A stretch of 64,000 bases of DNA. Origin: Acinetobacter guerrae. Lineage in GTDB: Bacteria > Pseudomonadota > Gammaproteobacteria > Pseudomonadales > Moraxellaceae. Under the pieces are notes generated by a model. It did not search any database and had not been told where the DNA came from. It worked only from the letters and a program-made list of their open reading frames with translations. Shown piece by piece: positions 26,888-34,886 of this stretch (positions are counted from its first letter, which is position 1; the number at the start of each line of letters is the position of its first letter). The DNA lies in assembly GCF_009372255.1 (NCBI RefSeq), contig NZ_LXGN01000001.1, positions 62,001 through 126,000 of the forward strand, read 5' to 3'. The translations under genes were made by a program, and so were the position numbers.

Positions 26888-27810
26888 TATTCATATCCCC
26901 CAGGATGTGGTAAATCACGGCACACATCAAAAATATGCACAATTGCGGGTAAAAGTGCCGCCATTGATTCTGATGCGCCACCACGGCTTCCTGGCAAAGT
27001 CATGACCAAAGAACGATCGATAAATCCTGCAACTCCACGCGACATCGCCGCATACGGAGTACGGCGCTGACCAAAAGCACGTGCCGCTTCCATCAACCCA
27101 TCTAGTTTACGCTCAAGCAAAGGCTCTAGGGTATCAACCGTAATATCGCGAGTACCAATTCCCGTACCGCCTACGGTGATAATACAGGCATAAGATTTGC
27201 TGAGTTCCAAGACTAAATCTTTAAGCTGTTCTGATTCATCAGGCAAAATTTGATAATGAATTGGGCTAAAGCCTGCTTCTGTTAAGGTATCCAAAACAGA
27301 CTTGCCGGCGGTATCTGGTTTTTTACCCGACGCTACGGTATCGGACAATACAATCACAGCAGCAGAAACAGCTTGACGCAGCGTCCGTTTAAAATGCGAT
27401 TTGCCACCTTTTTTCATTAACAGTTTGCATTGGTCTAGTACGAGATCTTCAGGTTCACAATGTGGTTTGAGCATGTCGTATAGCGTTAAACCTGCAATAC
27501 TGGCTGCCGTCAAAGCCTCCATTTCAACCCCTGTTGGGCCTATTGTTTCTACAGTCGTTAAAATTTCTACAAAGTTTTCATGTAATTCATATTCAACTTC
27601 CGCACGATAAATAGGCAGTGGGTGACATAGTGGAATCAATTCATCGGTACGTTTAGCTGCCAAAATACCCGCGATACGACCAGTTTTTAGTGCATCGCCC
27701 TTTTCAGTATTTCCCTGACGTAATAATTCAATACAATGTGGTGGTGCATATAAAATGGCTTGAGCTTCGGCAATTCGATAACTTTCGGGTTTCATGCCTA
27801 CGTTTTTCAT
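26887..27810 (-). CDS. moaCB: Bifunctional MoaC/MoaB molybdenum cofactor protein
   Basis: The 307-residue protein is a fusion. Residues ~1-150 are MoaC (cyclic pyranopterin monophosphate synthase): KGDALKTGRIAGILAAKRT, PLCHPLPI and GPTGVEMEALTAASIAGLTLYDM. Residues ~150-307 are MoaB/MogA-like (molybdopterin adenylyltransferase): VGGTGIGTRDITVDTLEPLL and LPGSRGGASES. MoaC acts with MoaA in the first step and MoaB acts after MoaD/MoaE, so the fusion joins separate steps. The N-terminus is shorter than in E. coli MoaC. Confidence 0.92.
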   Translation of the reverse strand: MKNVGMKPESYRIAEAQAILYAPPHCIELLRQGNTEKGDALKTGRIAGILAAKRTDELIPLCHPLPIYRAEVEYELHENFVEILTTVETIGPTGVEMEALTAASIAGLTLYDMLKPHCEPEDLVLDQCKLLMKKGGKSHFKRTLRQAVSAAVIVLSDTVASGKKPDTAGKSVLDTLTEAGFSPIHYQILPDESEQLKDLVLELSKSYACIITVGGTGIGTRDITVDTLEPLLERKLDGLMEAARAFGQRRTPYAAMSRGVAGFIDRSLVMTLPGSRGGASESMAALLPAIVHIFDVCRDLPHPGGYE

Positions 27811-27839
27811 TCATTGTTCCGTAAATAAAGTGAGTGCTA

Positions 27840-28346
27840 TTAATGTGAATGGTGATGATGACTATGGCTATGATGTTCCGAATGTTGATCATGATGGTGT
27901 TCGGTAGAATCATGATCTTTACGAATACAACATCCCTCTACAAATTGGCTAGTTCCATCCATATAAAATTCTTCTTTCCAAATTGGAACTTCATGTTTGA
28001 CGCGCTCTACTGCTTCTTCACATGCCTGAAAGGCTTCACGGCGATGTGCTGCATAGGCCACAGCAATAATCGCCATACCGCCGATGTCCAAAAACCCAAT
28101 TCGGTGAATGACTCTCACATAAGACACACCGTATTTTTGGGTAATGTCCTGTTCAATCTGGCGAATCATTTTTTCAGCCACAGGCGTATAAGACGTATAT
28201 TTTAAAGCTTTTACCGCACGTCCTTCATGATGATTACGCACAGTTCCCTGAAAAATACCAATGCCGCCACATTCAGGGAATTCACTAATAGAATCAAAAC
28301 TATCCAGACTTAAATCTTGTGCCTGTACCCGCTGAAACTCTTTCAT
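27840..28346 (-). CDS. moaE: Molybdopterin synthase large subunit MoaE with His-rich tail
   Basis: The 168-residue protein transfers sulfur from MoaD thiocarboxylate to precursor Z, making molybdopterin. The MoaE core includes CGGIGIFQGTVRNHHEGR, VIHRIGFLDIGGMAIIAVAYAAHR and the active-site Lys region VPIWKEEFY. The last ~25 residues carry 13 His, which is not part of the usual MoaE fold and may bind metal. It starts one base after moaD ends. Confidence 0.93.
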   Translation of the reverse strand: MKEFQRVQAQDLSLDSFDSISEFPECGGIGIFQGTVRNHHEGRAVKALKYTSYTPVAEKMIRQIEQDITQKYGVSYVRVIHRIGFLDIGGMAIIAVAYAAHRREAFQACEEAVERVKHEVPIWKEEFYMDGTSQFVEGCCIRKDHDSTEHHHDQHSEHHSHSHHHHSH

Positions 28347-28347
28347 A

Positions 28348-28599
28348 TCAGCCTCCTGCCACAGGTGACAGAAGCACTAAAGTACAATTCTGTTTTAAGG
28401 TCGCTTGACGTGGCACAATATCTTCACCAATCGCACAGGCGCAACGATCTAATGCTTTTTCTGCTTGAGGAAATTGTTCAATCATTTGATCTAGCACATC
28501 GCCCACTAAAATTTCAGTCGGATAATCCAACACCAATGGAGAAGGAAGCTGCCGTTCTATTGCACCGTAGGCTTCTATTTTGATCTGAATAGCGGACAT
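28348..28599 (-). CDS. moaD: Molybdopterin synthase sulfur carrier MoaD
   Basis: The 83-residue ubiquitin-like protein ends in the required Gly-Gly (SPVAGG), which is activated as a thiocarboxylate and inserts into MoaE. It lies between moaA (2-base gap) and moaE (1-base gap), as expected for the subunits of one enzyme. Confidence 0.92.
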   Translation of the reverse strand: MSAIQIKIEAYGAIERQLPSPLVLDYPTEILVGDVLDQMIEQFPQAEKALDRCACAIGEDIVPRQATLKQNCTLVLLSPVAGG

Positions 28600-28601
28600 G
28601 T

Positions 28602-29627
28602 TTATCCTCCTAACATATGCATACTAATTTTTCGGGAGTGCTGATGAATACGATGAAAACCTTCTGCTTTATGCCAGATATAAGTTGAGGTTTTCTGATA
28701 TAAAGCTTGCTGTAGAATCTGATGAATGACTTCATCTTTTTCTGTGATCAGTTGATCTAGTAAAGGTTTAAGCATAAGTCCCTGAGTTGCAAATAAACAG
28801 TTATAAAGTTCGCCCTGTGCGGTTAGACGAATCCGATCACATTCACCACAAAATGAATGGCTAATGGTCGAGATAATCCCGACATCATATTCATCATTTA
28901 AACGATACAATCTGGCAGGCTCATGTTCTTGTTTTAATTCTTGGATATGGAACTGGCGAGACAGAACTTTTAAAATCTCTTGCTCTGTCACCACATCTGC
29001 TTTCGTCCAATGTTGATCACCATCTAGCGGCATAAATTCAATAAATCGAAGTGGGATTTTTTGCTGTTTCGCCCAATTTACCATTGGTAAAATCTGGTCT
29101 TCATTTTTGCCTTTCATCAAGACCGCATTAATTTTAAATGGCAAACCAACCGATTGTACGGCAGCAATTCCCTCTAAAACTGGTTTTAATTTTTTCTTGG
29201 TCAAAAATTGAAATTGATCAGGATCAAGACTATCTAAGCTAATATTTAGATCATCCAGACCTGCTTGTTTTAAATCATGGGCATATTTAGTCAAATAATG
29301 GGCATTGGTTGTGATTGAAATGCGCTTTAAACCTTTATGCCTTAATTGTTGCAAATTTCTTATAAAATGAACAACACCCAAACGCATAAGTGGTTCGCCA
29401 CCCGTAATGCGGATTTTTTCAATTCCATTTTGCACCATAAAATCGCAAAACTGATAAAGTGCTTCAAAACTGAGTAAATCTTGTTTTTTCATCCATTCAG
29501 GATGTTCAGGCATACAATACATGCATTTGAAATTGCAACGATCCGTTACGGAAATTCTAAGTTTCCGTTTATTTCGCCCATATTGATCCTGAAAAATCGA
29601 TGGGGATATCGAAACGACTCCATTCAT
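28602..29627 (-). CDS. moaA: GTP 3',8-cyclase MoaA (radical SAM)
   Basis: The 341-residue enzyme opens molybdenum cofactor synthesis by converting GTP to 3',8-cyclo-GTP. The N-terminal radical-SAM cluster is CNFKCMYC, the C-terminal cluster is in SHSFCGECDRIRLTAQGELYNCLF, and the chain ends in Gly-Gly as in other MoaA proteins. ITGGEPLMR is the SAM contact. It follows mobA after 43 bases. Confidence 0.95.
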   Translation of the reverse strand: MNGVVSISPSIFQDQYGRNKRKLRISVTDRCNFKCMYCMPEHPEWMKKQDLLSFEALYQFCDFMVQNGIEKIRITGGEPLMRLGVVHFIRNLQQLRHKGLKRISITTNAHYLTKYAHDLKQAGLDDLNISLDSLDPDQFQFLTKKKLKPVLEGIAAVQSVGLPFKINAVLMKGKNEDQILPMVNWAKQQKIPLRFIEFMPLDGDQHWTKADVVTEQEILKVLSRQFHIQELKQEHEPARLYRLNDEYDVGIISTISHSFCGECDRIRLTAQGELYNCLFATQGLMLKPLLDQLITEKDEVIHQILQQALYQKTSTYIWHKAEGFHRIHQHSRKISMHMLGG

Positions 29628-29670
29628 GCATTTATACTCTTTTCATGCTGCATACATATTTTTCATCTGG

Positions 29671-30279
29671 TTATGCAAGATAACTCCATTGTTTGTACTG
29701 CTGAAGTTCATCCAATGAATTAATACTATGAAAAAATAATCGATGTTTACGGAAATAAGCAACCTGTGCATGCAAATCTTTTCTGCATTTATTTAAGCTT
29801 AGTTGCTTTTGCTGCAAATGTTGTTGCAAAAATGTGCAACTGGCTCGCTTCATTAAGCAAAATGGGTAAAGTGCATCCCCATTTATATTCACATAAGACA
29901 TCATTGCATTTGGATCCTGAAGCAAAGCATCATGTAAGTTATGCATCACCTTGCTCGGAATATAAGTAACATCACAAGGAATAAATAAGACGTAATCTGC
30001 CTGAACATGTGCCCATGCGCTTTTCATTCCCATTAGAGGACCTAAAAAACCAGCTTGATCATCTGCATAACACTGAATATCAGGAATAATCTGCTGATAA
30101 AGCCCCATATCTCTGTGACTATTAATCCAGATCTTTCCAACCTGATCTTTGAACGTATTGTAAATCTTTAAAAGCTGCATCTGATCATCGAAGGTTTGTA
30201 ATAGCTTATTTACGCCATTCATGCGTCTTGCCTGACCACCCGCTAAAATGACCAAATCTGTATGAGGATATTTTTTCAT
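29671..30279 (-). CDS. mobA: Molybdenum cofactor guanylyltransferase MobA
   Basis: The 202-residue nucleotidyltransferase adds GMP to molybdopterin, giving the MGD form used by NasA. LAGGQARRMNGVNK is the GTP-binding loop and FIPCDVTYIP holds the metal Asp. Its start overlaps the nasA stop by four bases (ATGA), which couples the enzyme to the MGD-dependent reductase it serves. Confidence 0.88.
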   Translation of the reverse strand: MKKYPHTDLVILAGGQARRMNGVNKLLQTFDDQMQLLKIYNTFKDQVGKIWINSHRDMGLYQQIIPDIQCYADDQAGFLGPLMGMKSAWAHVQADYVLFIPCDVTYIPSKVMHNLHDALLQDPNAMMSYVNINGDALYPFCLMKRASCTFLQQHLQQKQLSLNKCRKDLHAQVAYFRKHRLFFHSINSLDELQQYKQWSYLA

Positions 30280-33056
30280 GCTTCAGCCTCCTGCTGACAA
30301 GCCTTAATAAGACCCCGAATTTCAGGTAAACATGAACCGCAATTTCCACCCGCTTTTAGACAAGCCGTTACTTGTTTTTCATGAGTCATATTTTGTGTTT
30401 TAATGGCCTCAATAATCTTATTTTTACCAACTTTAAAACAACTACAAACCAGTGGCCCATCGTTATTTACAGCAGACATTGGCATACCTGCCAATAAGGC
30501 TTTACGATGCAAGGCACTTAATCGTTCACGTTTAAATAGTCCCGCAACCCAATCTCGATCTGGCAATAAATCTGCGGGTGCAATATATAAACTTGCAATT
30601 AAAATACCATCTTGCAAAATCACATTATGACTCAGTTGTGATGAAATATCTTCAAGGCTTAACCATTCATAAGTTTCATCCACAAAAGGTAAGAAAGTTT
30701 TTAAATTTTTTTGAATTTGGTTAAAATTTTGACGATCTGCTATTTCATAACGCATTGCTTTTGCAGTTTTGATCTTGGTCCACCATGCACAATTTTGCAG
30801 TGATGTTTTGATGTGATGTTCAAAACCTTCGCGTACATATAGAACTCCTTGCCAAGCAGTATGGAAGGGTTGCATAGAAACTGGCGTATGTTTAAATTCA
30901 GGTTCACCAGAAATCGCATCTACCACTGGATTGACCAGTTTACCAATCCGCGCATCTGATGCGACTTGCTCAGTCCAGTGAATCGGGGCAAAGATTTGTC
31001 CACGGCGTACACTTTGAGCAAGCGTTACACGTAATACACAACTGCCCCATTTTGAACGAAGCTCAACTAAAGCTTTATCTCGAATACCAAACTTTAAGGC
31101 ATCATTTGGATGGATTTCACAAAATGGTTCCGCTCGATGCGTGGTTAAATTTGCGGATAAACCTGTCCGTGTCATAGTATGCCATTGATCACGAATACGC
31201 CCTGTGTTCAAGATCAATGGATAATCTTCAGAGATGGCATGAACAGGATCAATTGCAACTGTTGCAATCAGTTTGGCTTTTTTATTTTTATGGCTAAAAT
31301 TCCCATGCTCAAATAATCTTTCAACAGAAAAATTTTGAGCTTTTTCCCACACTGGCCATTGTATCGGCTGTAATTGATTGTATTCATCTAGACTTAAGTT
31401 CATTAAGCCTTTTAAGTTGAAATAACGAAAATTTTCAACTTGATCACGTTGCTCAAAACTTGCATTTTGATAAGCAGATAACGCCGCATGTTCATTAAAA
31501 ATGTCACAGGTATGATGAAAATCAAAACCACTAAATCCGAGTTTTTTTGCAACTTCACACACTGCCCACCAGTCTGCTTTGGCTTGTTTTGGCGGATCTA
31601 AAAATGCACGTTGTCTTGAAATACGGCGTTCAGAATTGGTGACTGTACCATCCTTTTCTCCCCAACCCAGTGCAGGCAACAGTACATCTGCATAAGCCGT
31701 AGTGTCGGTATCTGCACAAATATCAGAAATCACTACAAATTCACATTTATCCAGAGCACGTTTAACTTGATCGGCATCGGGCAAACTTACTACAGGATTG
31801 GTTGCCATAATCCAAACAGCTTTAATTTTCCCACTTTCTATTGCCTGAAATAAATCAACCGCTTTTAAACCTGCTTGTTTGGCAATGCGAGGGCTATTCC
31901 AAAAGCTTTGCACTAAGCTTTGATGTGAAGAATTATCCAAGTCCAGGTGCGCTGCCAACATATTGGCCAGTCCACCCACTTCACGCCCGCCCATGGCATT
32001 GGGTTGTCCTGTCATTGAAAACGGTGCGGCGCCTAACTTGCCAATTTTTCCAGTCAATAAATGACAATTGATAATACTATTGGCTTTATTGACCCCTTGT
32101 GAAGATTGATTTACCCCCATTGAAAATAACGTCATCACTTTCTGCGTGCTGGCGAACTTCTCAAAAAATAATTGTATTTTTTCTGCTGAAATACCTGTGC
32201 GTTTTAGCAAAGCATCAAAATCTTTTTCTGTTTCACTTGCTTGCAGAATGGCTTCTAGTCCCTCTGTATTATTTTCAACAAAGTGATGATCTACAAAATT
32301 ATTTTGGTAAAGATACTGCAATAAACCATTAAATAAAGCCACATCCTGACCGGGTAAAATTGGCAAATGTAAATCCGCCTGCTCACAAGTACTGGTAAAA
32401 CGTGGATCTACCACCACCACAAATAAATCAGGATTTTTGGTCTTGGCTTGCATAATGCGTTGATATAAAACTGGATGACACCATGCTGTATTTGAACCAA
32501 CTAGAACCACCATGTCGGTATGTTCAAAATCTTCATAACTAGCAGGCACAATATCTTCACCAAAAGCGCGTTTATGTGCGGCAACTGCTGATGACATGCA
32601 CAAGCGCGAATTCGTATCAATATTAGCGGTGCCTAAATAGCCTTTAACGAATTTATTCACCACATAATAATCTTCAGTCAACAACTGACCTGAAACATAA
32701 AAAGCGATACTTTCACGTCCATATTCATCGATACAGGCTTGGAACTGATCTGCAATTTTTGCAATGGCTTGATCCCATGTTGTGACTTTACGCTGGTTTT
32801 TGCGTCCAAACATAGGCTGTAACACACGGCTTTCCAATCCGAGTGTATCTGCTAAATTACTTCCTTTAATGCATAATCTTCCAAAATTTGAAGGATGATC
32901 GGCATCACCCGTCACTTGTACTGATGTTCCATGGGCCTTATGTTTGACACTGATATCGACCCCACAGCCAACACCACAATAGGGACAGGTAGTTTTTGTC
33001 ATGATGCTTCCTGCTTGATCGGAGCGACTGTGTTCCAAATGTTGAATACTGTTCAT
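30276..33056 (-). CDS. nasA: Assimilatory nitrate reductase catalytic subunit
   Basis: The protein of about 926 residues is a cytoplasmic molybdopterin oxidoreductase that reduces nitrate to nitrite. It has an N-terminal [4Fe-4S] motif CPYCGVGCGV, MGD-binding regions (GRLCIKGSN, GTANIDTNSRLCMSS) and a C-terminal BFD-like [2Fe-2S] domain (CSCFKVGKN, GNCGSCLPEIRGL), as in Klebsiella-type NasA. The start at 33056 follows AAGGAG. A second in-frame ATG at 33002, with its own AGGA, is possible and would start right at the cluster motif. The start at 33095 has no ribosome binding site. It lies between nirD and the cofactor genes. Confidence 0.93.
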   Translation of the reverse strand: MNSIQHLEHSRSDQAGSIMTKTTCPYCGVGCGVDISVKHKAHGTSVQVTGDADHPSNFGRLCIKGSNLADTLGLESRVLQPMFGRKNQRKVTTWDQAIAKIADQFQACIDEYGRESIAFYVSGQLLTEDYYVVNKFVKGYLGTANIDTNSRLCMSSAVAAHKRAFGEDIVPASYEDFEHTDMVVLVGSNTAWCHPVLYQRIMQAKTKNPDLFVVVVDPRFTSTCEQADLHLPILPGQDVALFNGLLQYLYQNNFVDHHFVENNTEGLEAILQASETEKDFDALLKRTGISAEKIQLFFEKFASTQKVMTLFSMGVNQSSQGVNKANSIINCHLLTGKIGKLGAAPFSMTGQPNAMGGREVGGLANMLAAHLDLDNSSHQSLVQSFWNSPRIAKQAGLKAVDLFQAIESGKIKAVWIMATNPVVSLPDADQVKRALDKCEFVVISDICADTDTTAYADVLLPALGWGEKDGTVTNSERRISRQRAFLDPPKQAKADWWAVCEVAKKLGFSGFDFHHTCDIFNEHAALSAYQNASFEQRDQVENFRYFNLKGLMNLSLDEYNQLQPIQWPVWEKAQNFSVERLFEHGNFSHKNKKAKLIATVAIDPVHAISEDYPLILNTGRIRDQWHTMTRTGLSANLTTHRAEPFCEIHPNDALKFGIRDKALVELRSKWGSCVLRVTLAQSVRRGQIFAPIHWTEQVASDARIGKLVNPVVDAISGEPEFKHTPVSMQPFHTAWQGVLYVREGFEHHIKTSLQNCAWWTKIKTAKAMRYEIADRQNFNQIQKNLKTFLPFVDETYEWLSLEDISSQLSHNVILQDGILIASLYIAPADLLPDRDWVAGLFKRERLSALHRKALLAGMPMSAVNNDGPLVCSCFKVGKNKIIEAIKTQNMTHEKQVTACLKAGGNCGSCLPEIRGLIKACQQEAEA

Positions 33057-33240
33057 GACCGCTCCTTTGAATCCCACCCAGCCTCCCTTTATCAAAGGAG
33101 TAGTACCGCGAATTCATATCTTAAATATAATTGAAAAACAGTCCCTCTTTCATTTTGAGAAGGAAGCCACGAACTATCATCATTGCTTAAATTCGTGGCA
33201 TTTCCCCGCTTTCATAAAAAGAAGGTTAGGGGGAAATGCA
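33057..33240 (-). repeat. Cluster of palindromes between nirD fusion gene and nasA
   Basis: This 184-base gap holds three clear inverted repeats: CTCCTTTGA (33062-33070) with TCAAAGGAG (33092-33100), GCCACGAA (33166-33173) with TTCGTGGC (33192-33199), and GCATTTCCCC (33198-33207) with GGGGAAATGC (33230-33239). A rougher one, CTCTTTCA..TGAGAAGG, lies near 33145-33163. The first would pair with the nasA ribosome binding site in the mRNA. The base use is unlike the surrounding genes, as in REP-like or small mobile elements. No other copy is in the window. Confidence 0.5.
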
Positions 33241-34875
33241 TCACCCTGCCTTTTTCATTGCAAAATCCTTACCAAATAGCAATTTATTTCTAAAGGTCGA
33301 AATAGGTGTCTGATCTGCAATCAATTCGGCATACCACATCCCGTCTTCGGTATCACCAAACAAAACTGCACCAATGACTTTGTCTTTTTGAATAATAATG
33401 CGTTTATAAATCTGACGTTTCTCATCGTTTAATACAATGTCTTCATAATCTTCTTTCGGCTCGCTATTTTCTACATCAATTCGCCCTGCCGAAAACACAT
33501 CTACACCACTGACTTTTAACTGAGTCGGAACGGTTGGTGATTTAAAAGTTAAGCTGCCATGTTCGGCCAAATGTGTTGCACAGATGAACGCTTGCCCCCA
33601 AAGTGGTTCAACTAAACCAAAAGTTTGGTTGCGATGCTCAATACATTCACCTACTGCATAGATACTTGGATCAAAGGTTTGCATGGTGTCATTGACCAAA
33701 ATACCGCGATTACAACGCAATCCCGCACTTTGTGCCAAAGCAATATTTGGACGAATACCCACTGCAAAAATCACCAGATCAGCTTCAAGCACAGTTCCGT
33801 CTTTTAAACGAACCTGAGTCACATGCATATCTTTTCCAATCAAGGCTTCGGTATGTGCTTCAGTAATAATCTTGATCCCCTTTTGCTCGATACTATGTCG
33901 TAACATTGCGCTGGCTCTTGTATCTAACTGACGATCCATAATGCGATCGGTCAAATGAAGAACTGTCACATTCATGCCCCGTTGTTTGAGACCATAAGCG
34001 GCTTCTAATCCCAACAATCCACCACCGATGACCACTGCATTTTTCTTGGTTTCGCAATATTTGATCATGGTATTTACATCATAAATATCACGAAAGCTAA
34101 TCACGCCATTTAAATCTGAACCCTGTACAGGCGGAATAAAAGGTTTTGAACCTGTGGCGATAATTAAACGGTCATAATCGATACGTTCTCCTTTTTGGGT
34201 ATGTACTACTTTTCGAGTACGATCAATTTTTACAGCAGGATCTTGTGCAATAAATTTAATTCCTTTGTCGCTATACCATGAATGCGGATGTAACATGATG
34301 TCGTCAATCGTTTTTTCACCCGAAAGCACTGGCGATAACATAATACGGTTGTAATTGCCCCACGGTTCTTCGCCAATCACCGTCACTTCATAACGATCTG
34401 GTGCCATATCAAGTAAATCTTCAAGACAACGCATGCCTGCCAGACCATTACCAATTAACACCAACTTTAATTTTTCTTGTGAAGTGCCATTATTGGTAAT
34501 GTAGGTTTTTTGCGGAACAGTGCCGACCCAAACTCGACCATTTTCAATTTTAGTTGGAAAAACCAATAATTTTTGGTCTTTATCTTCCAAACAACGTCCA
34601 GTCGCCAAACTAAAGTGTTGTTTATAAATAGGCGAAGCAATGACACGTTCGCCTTGTAGATCGCCAATAATGCCACGACACATCACATTGGCTTGACTAA
34701 ATGGATCTTTATTACTCAATGCATAAATACGCTTTTCATAACCGACTCGAAATAGTGCAACCGATTGACCTTCAATCAGCGCACCTACACCTGTATTGGG
34801 CGTAATATCGTCTAAATCACAGACATCGATCCATACTTGTTCAGGAAGCATATTTATTTCTTTTAAACTGGTCAT
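33241..34875 (-). CDS. nirD: NirD-like domain fused to FAD/NAD(P)-dependent oxidoreductase
   Basis: The 544-residue protein begins with a NirD-type Rieske-fold domain of about 115 residues (WIDVCDLDDITPNTGVGALIEG, then SPIYKQHFSLATGRCLEDKDQ), which lacks the iron ligands as nitrite-reductase small subunits do. A pyridine nucleotide-disulfide oxidoreductase follows: LIGNGLAGMRCLEDLL, GGGLLGLEAAYGLKQRG and FAVGIRPNIALAQSAGL. This second half resembles the N-terminal half of NirB, or NasB/rubredoxin reductases. It may pass electrons to NasA or NirB. It is 11 bases downstream of nirB, with AAGGAG before its start. Confidence 0.87.
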   Translation of the reverse strand: MTSLKEINMLPEQVWIDVCDLDDITPNTGVGALIEGQSVALFRVGYEKRIYALSNKDPFSQANVMCRGIIGDLQGERVIASPIYKQHFSLATGRCLEDKDQKLLVFPTKIENGRVWVGTVPQKTYITNNGTSQEKLKLVLIGNGLAGMRCLEDLLDMAPDRYEVTVIGEEPWGNYNRIMLSPVLSGEKTIDDIMLHPHSWYSDKGIKFIAQDPAVKIDRTRKVVHTQKGERIDYDRLIIATGSKPFIPPVQGSDLNGVISFRDIYDVNTMIKYCETKKNAVVIGGGLLGLEAAYGLKQRGMNVTVLHLTDRIMDRQLDTRASAMLRHSIEQKGIKIITEAHTEALIGKDMHVTQVRLKDGTVLEADLVIFAVGIRPNIALAQSAGLRCNRGILVNDTMQTFDPSIYAVGECIEHRNQTFGLVEPLWGQAFICATHLAEHGSLTFKSPTVPTQLKVSGVDVFSAGRIDVENSEPKEDYEDIVLNDEKRQIYKRIIIQKDKVIGAVLFGDTEDGMWYAELIADQTPISTFRNKLLFGKDFAMKKAG

Positions 34876-34886
34876 TGTTATTCTCC

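Noticed and set aside
27849..28205. 118-codon frame opposite moaE
   Set aside because: It is antisense to the His-rich end of moaE. The His codons read backwards give Met-rich protein, which explains the frame.
33057..33240. Possible insertion sequence or transposon between the nirD fusion gene and nasA
   Set aside because: No transposase, no target-site duplication and no terminal inverted repeat framing the whole gap were seen. It is listed only as a palindrome cluster.
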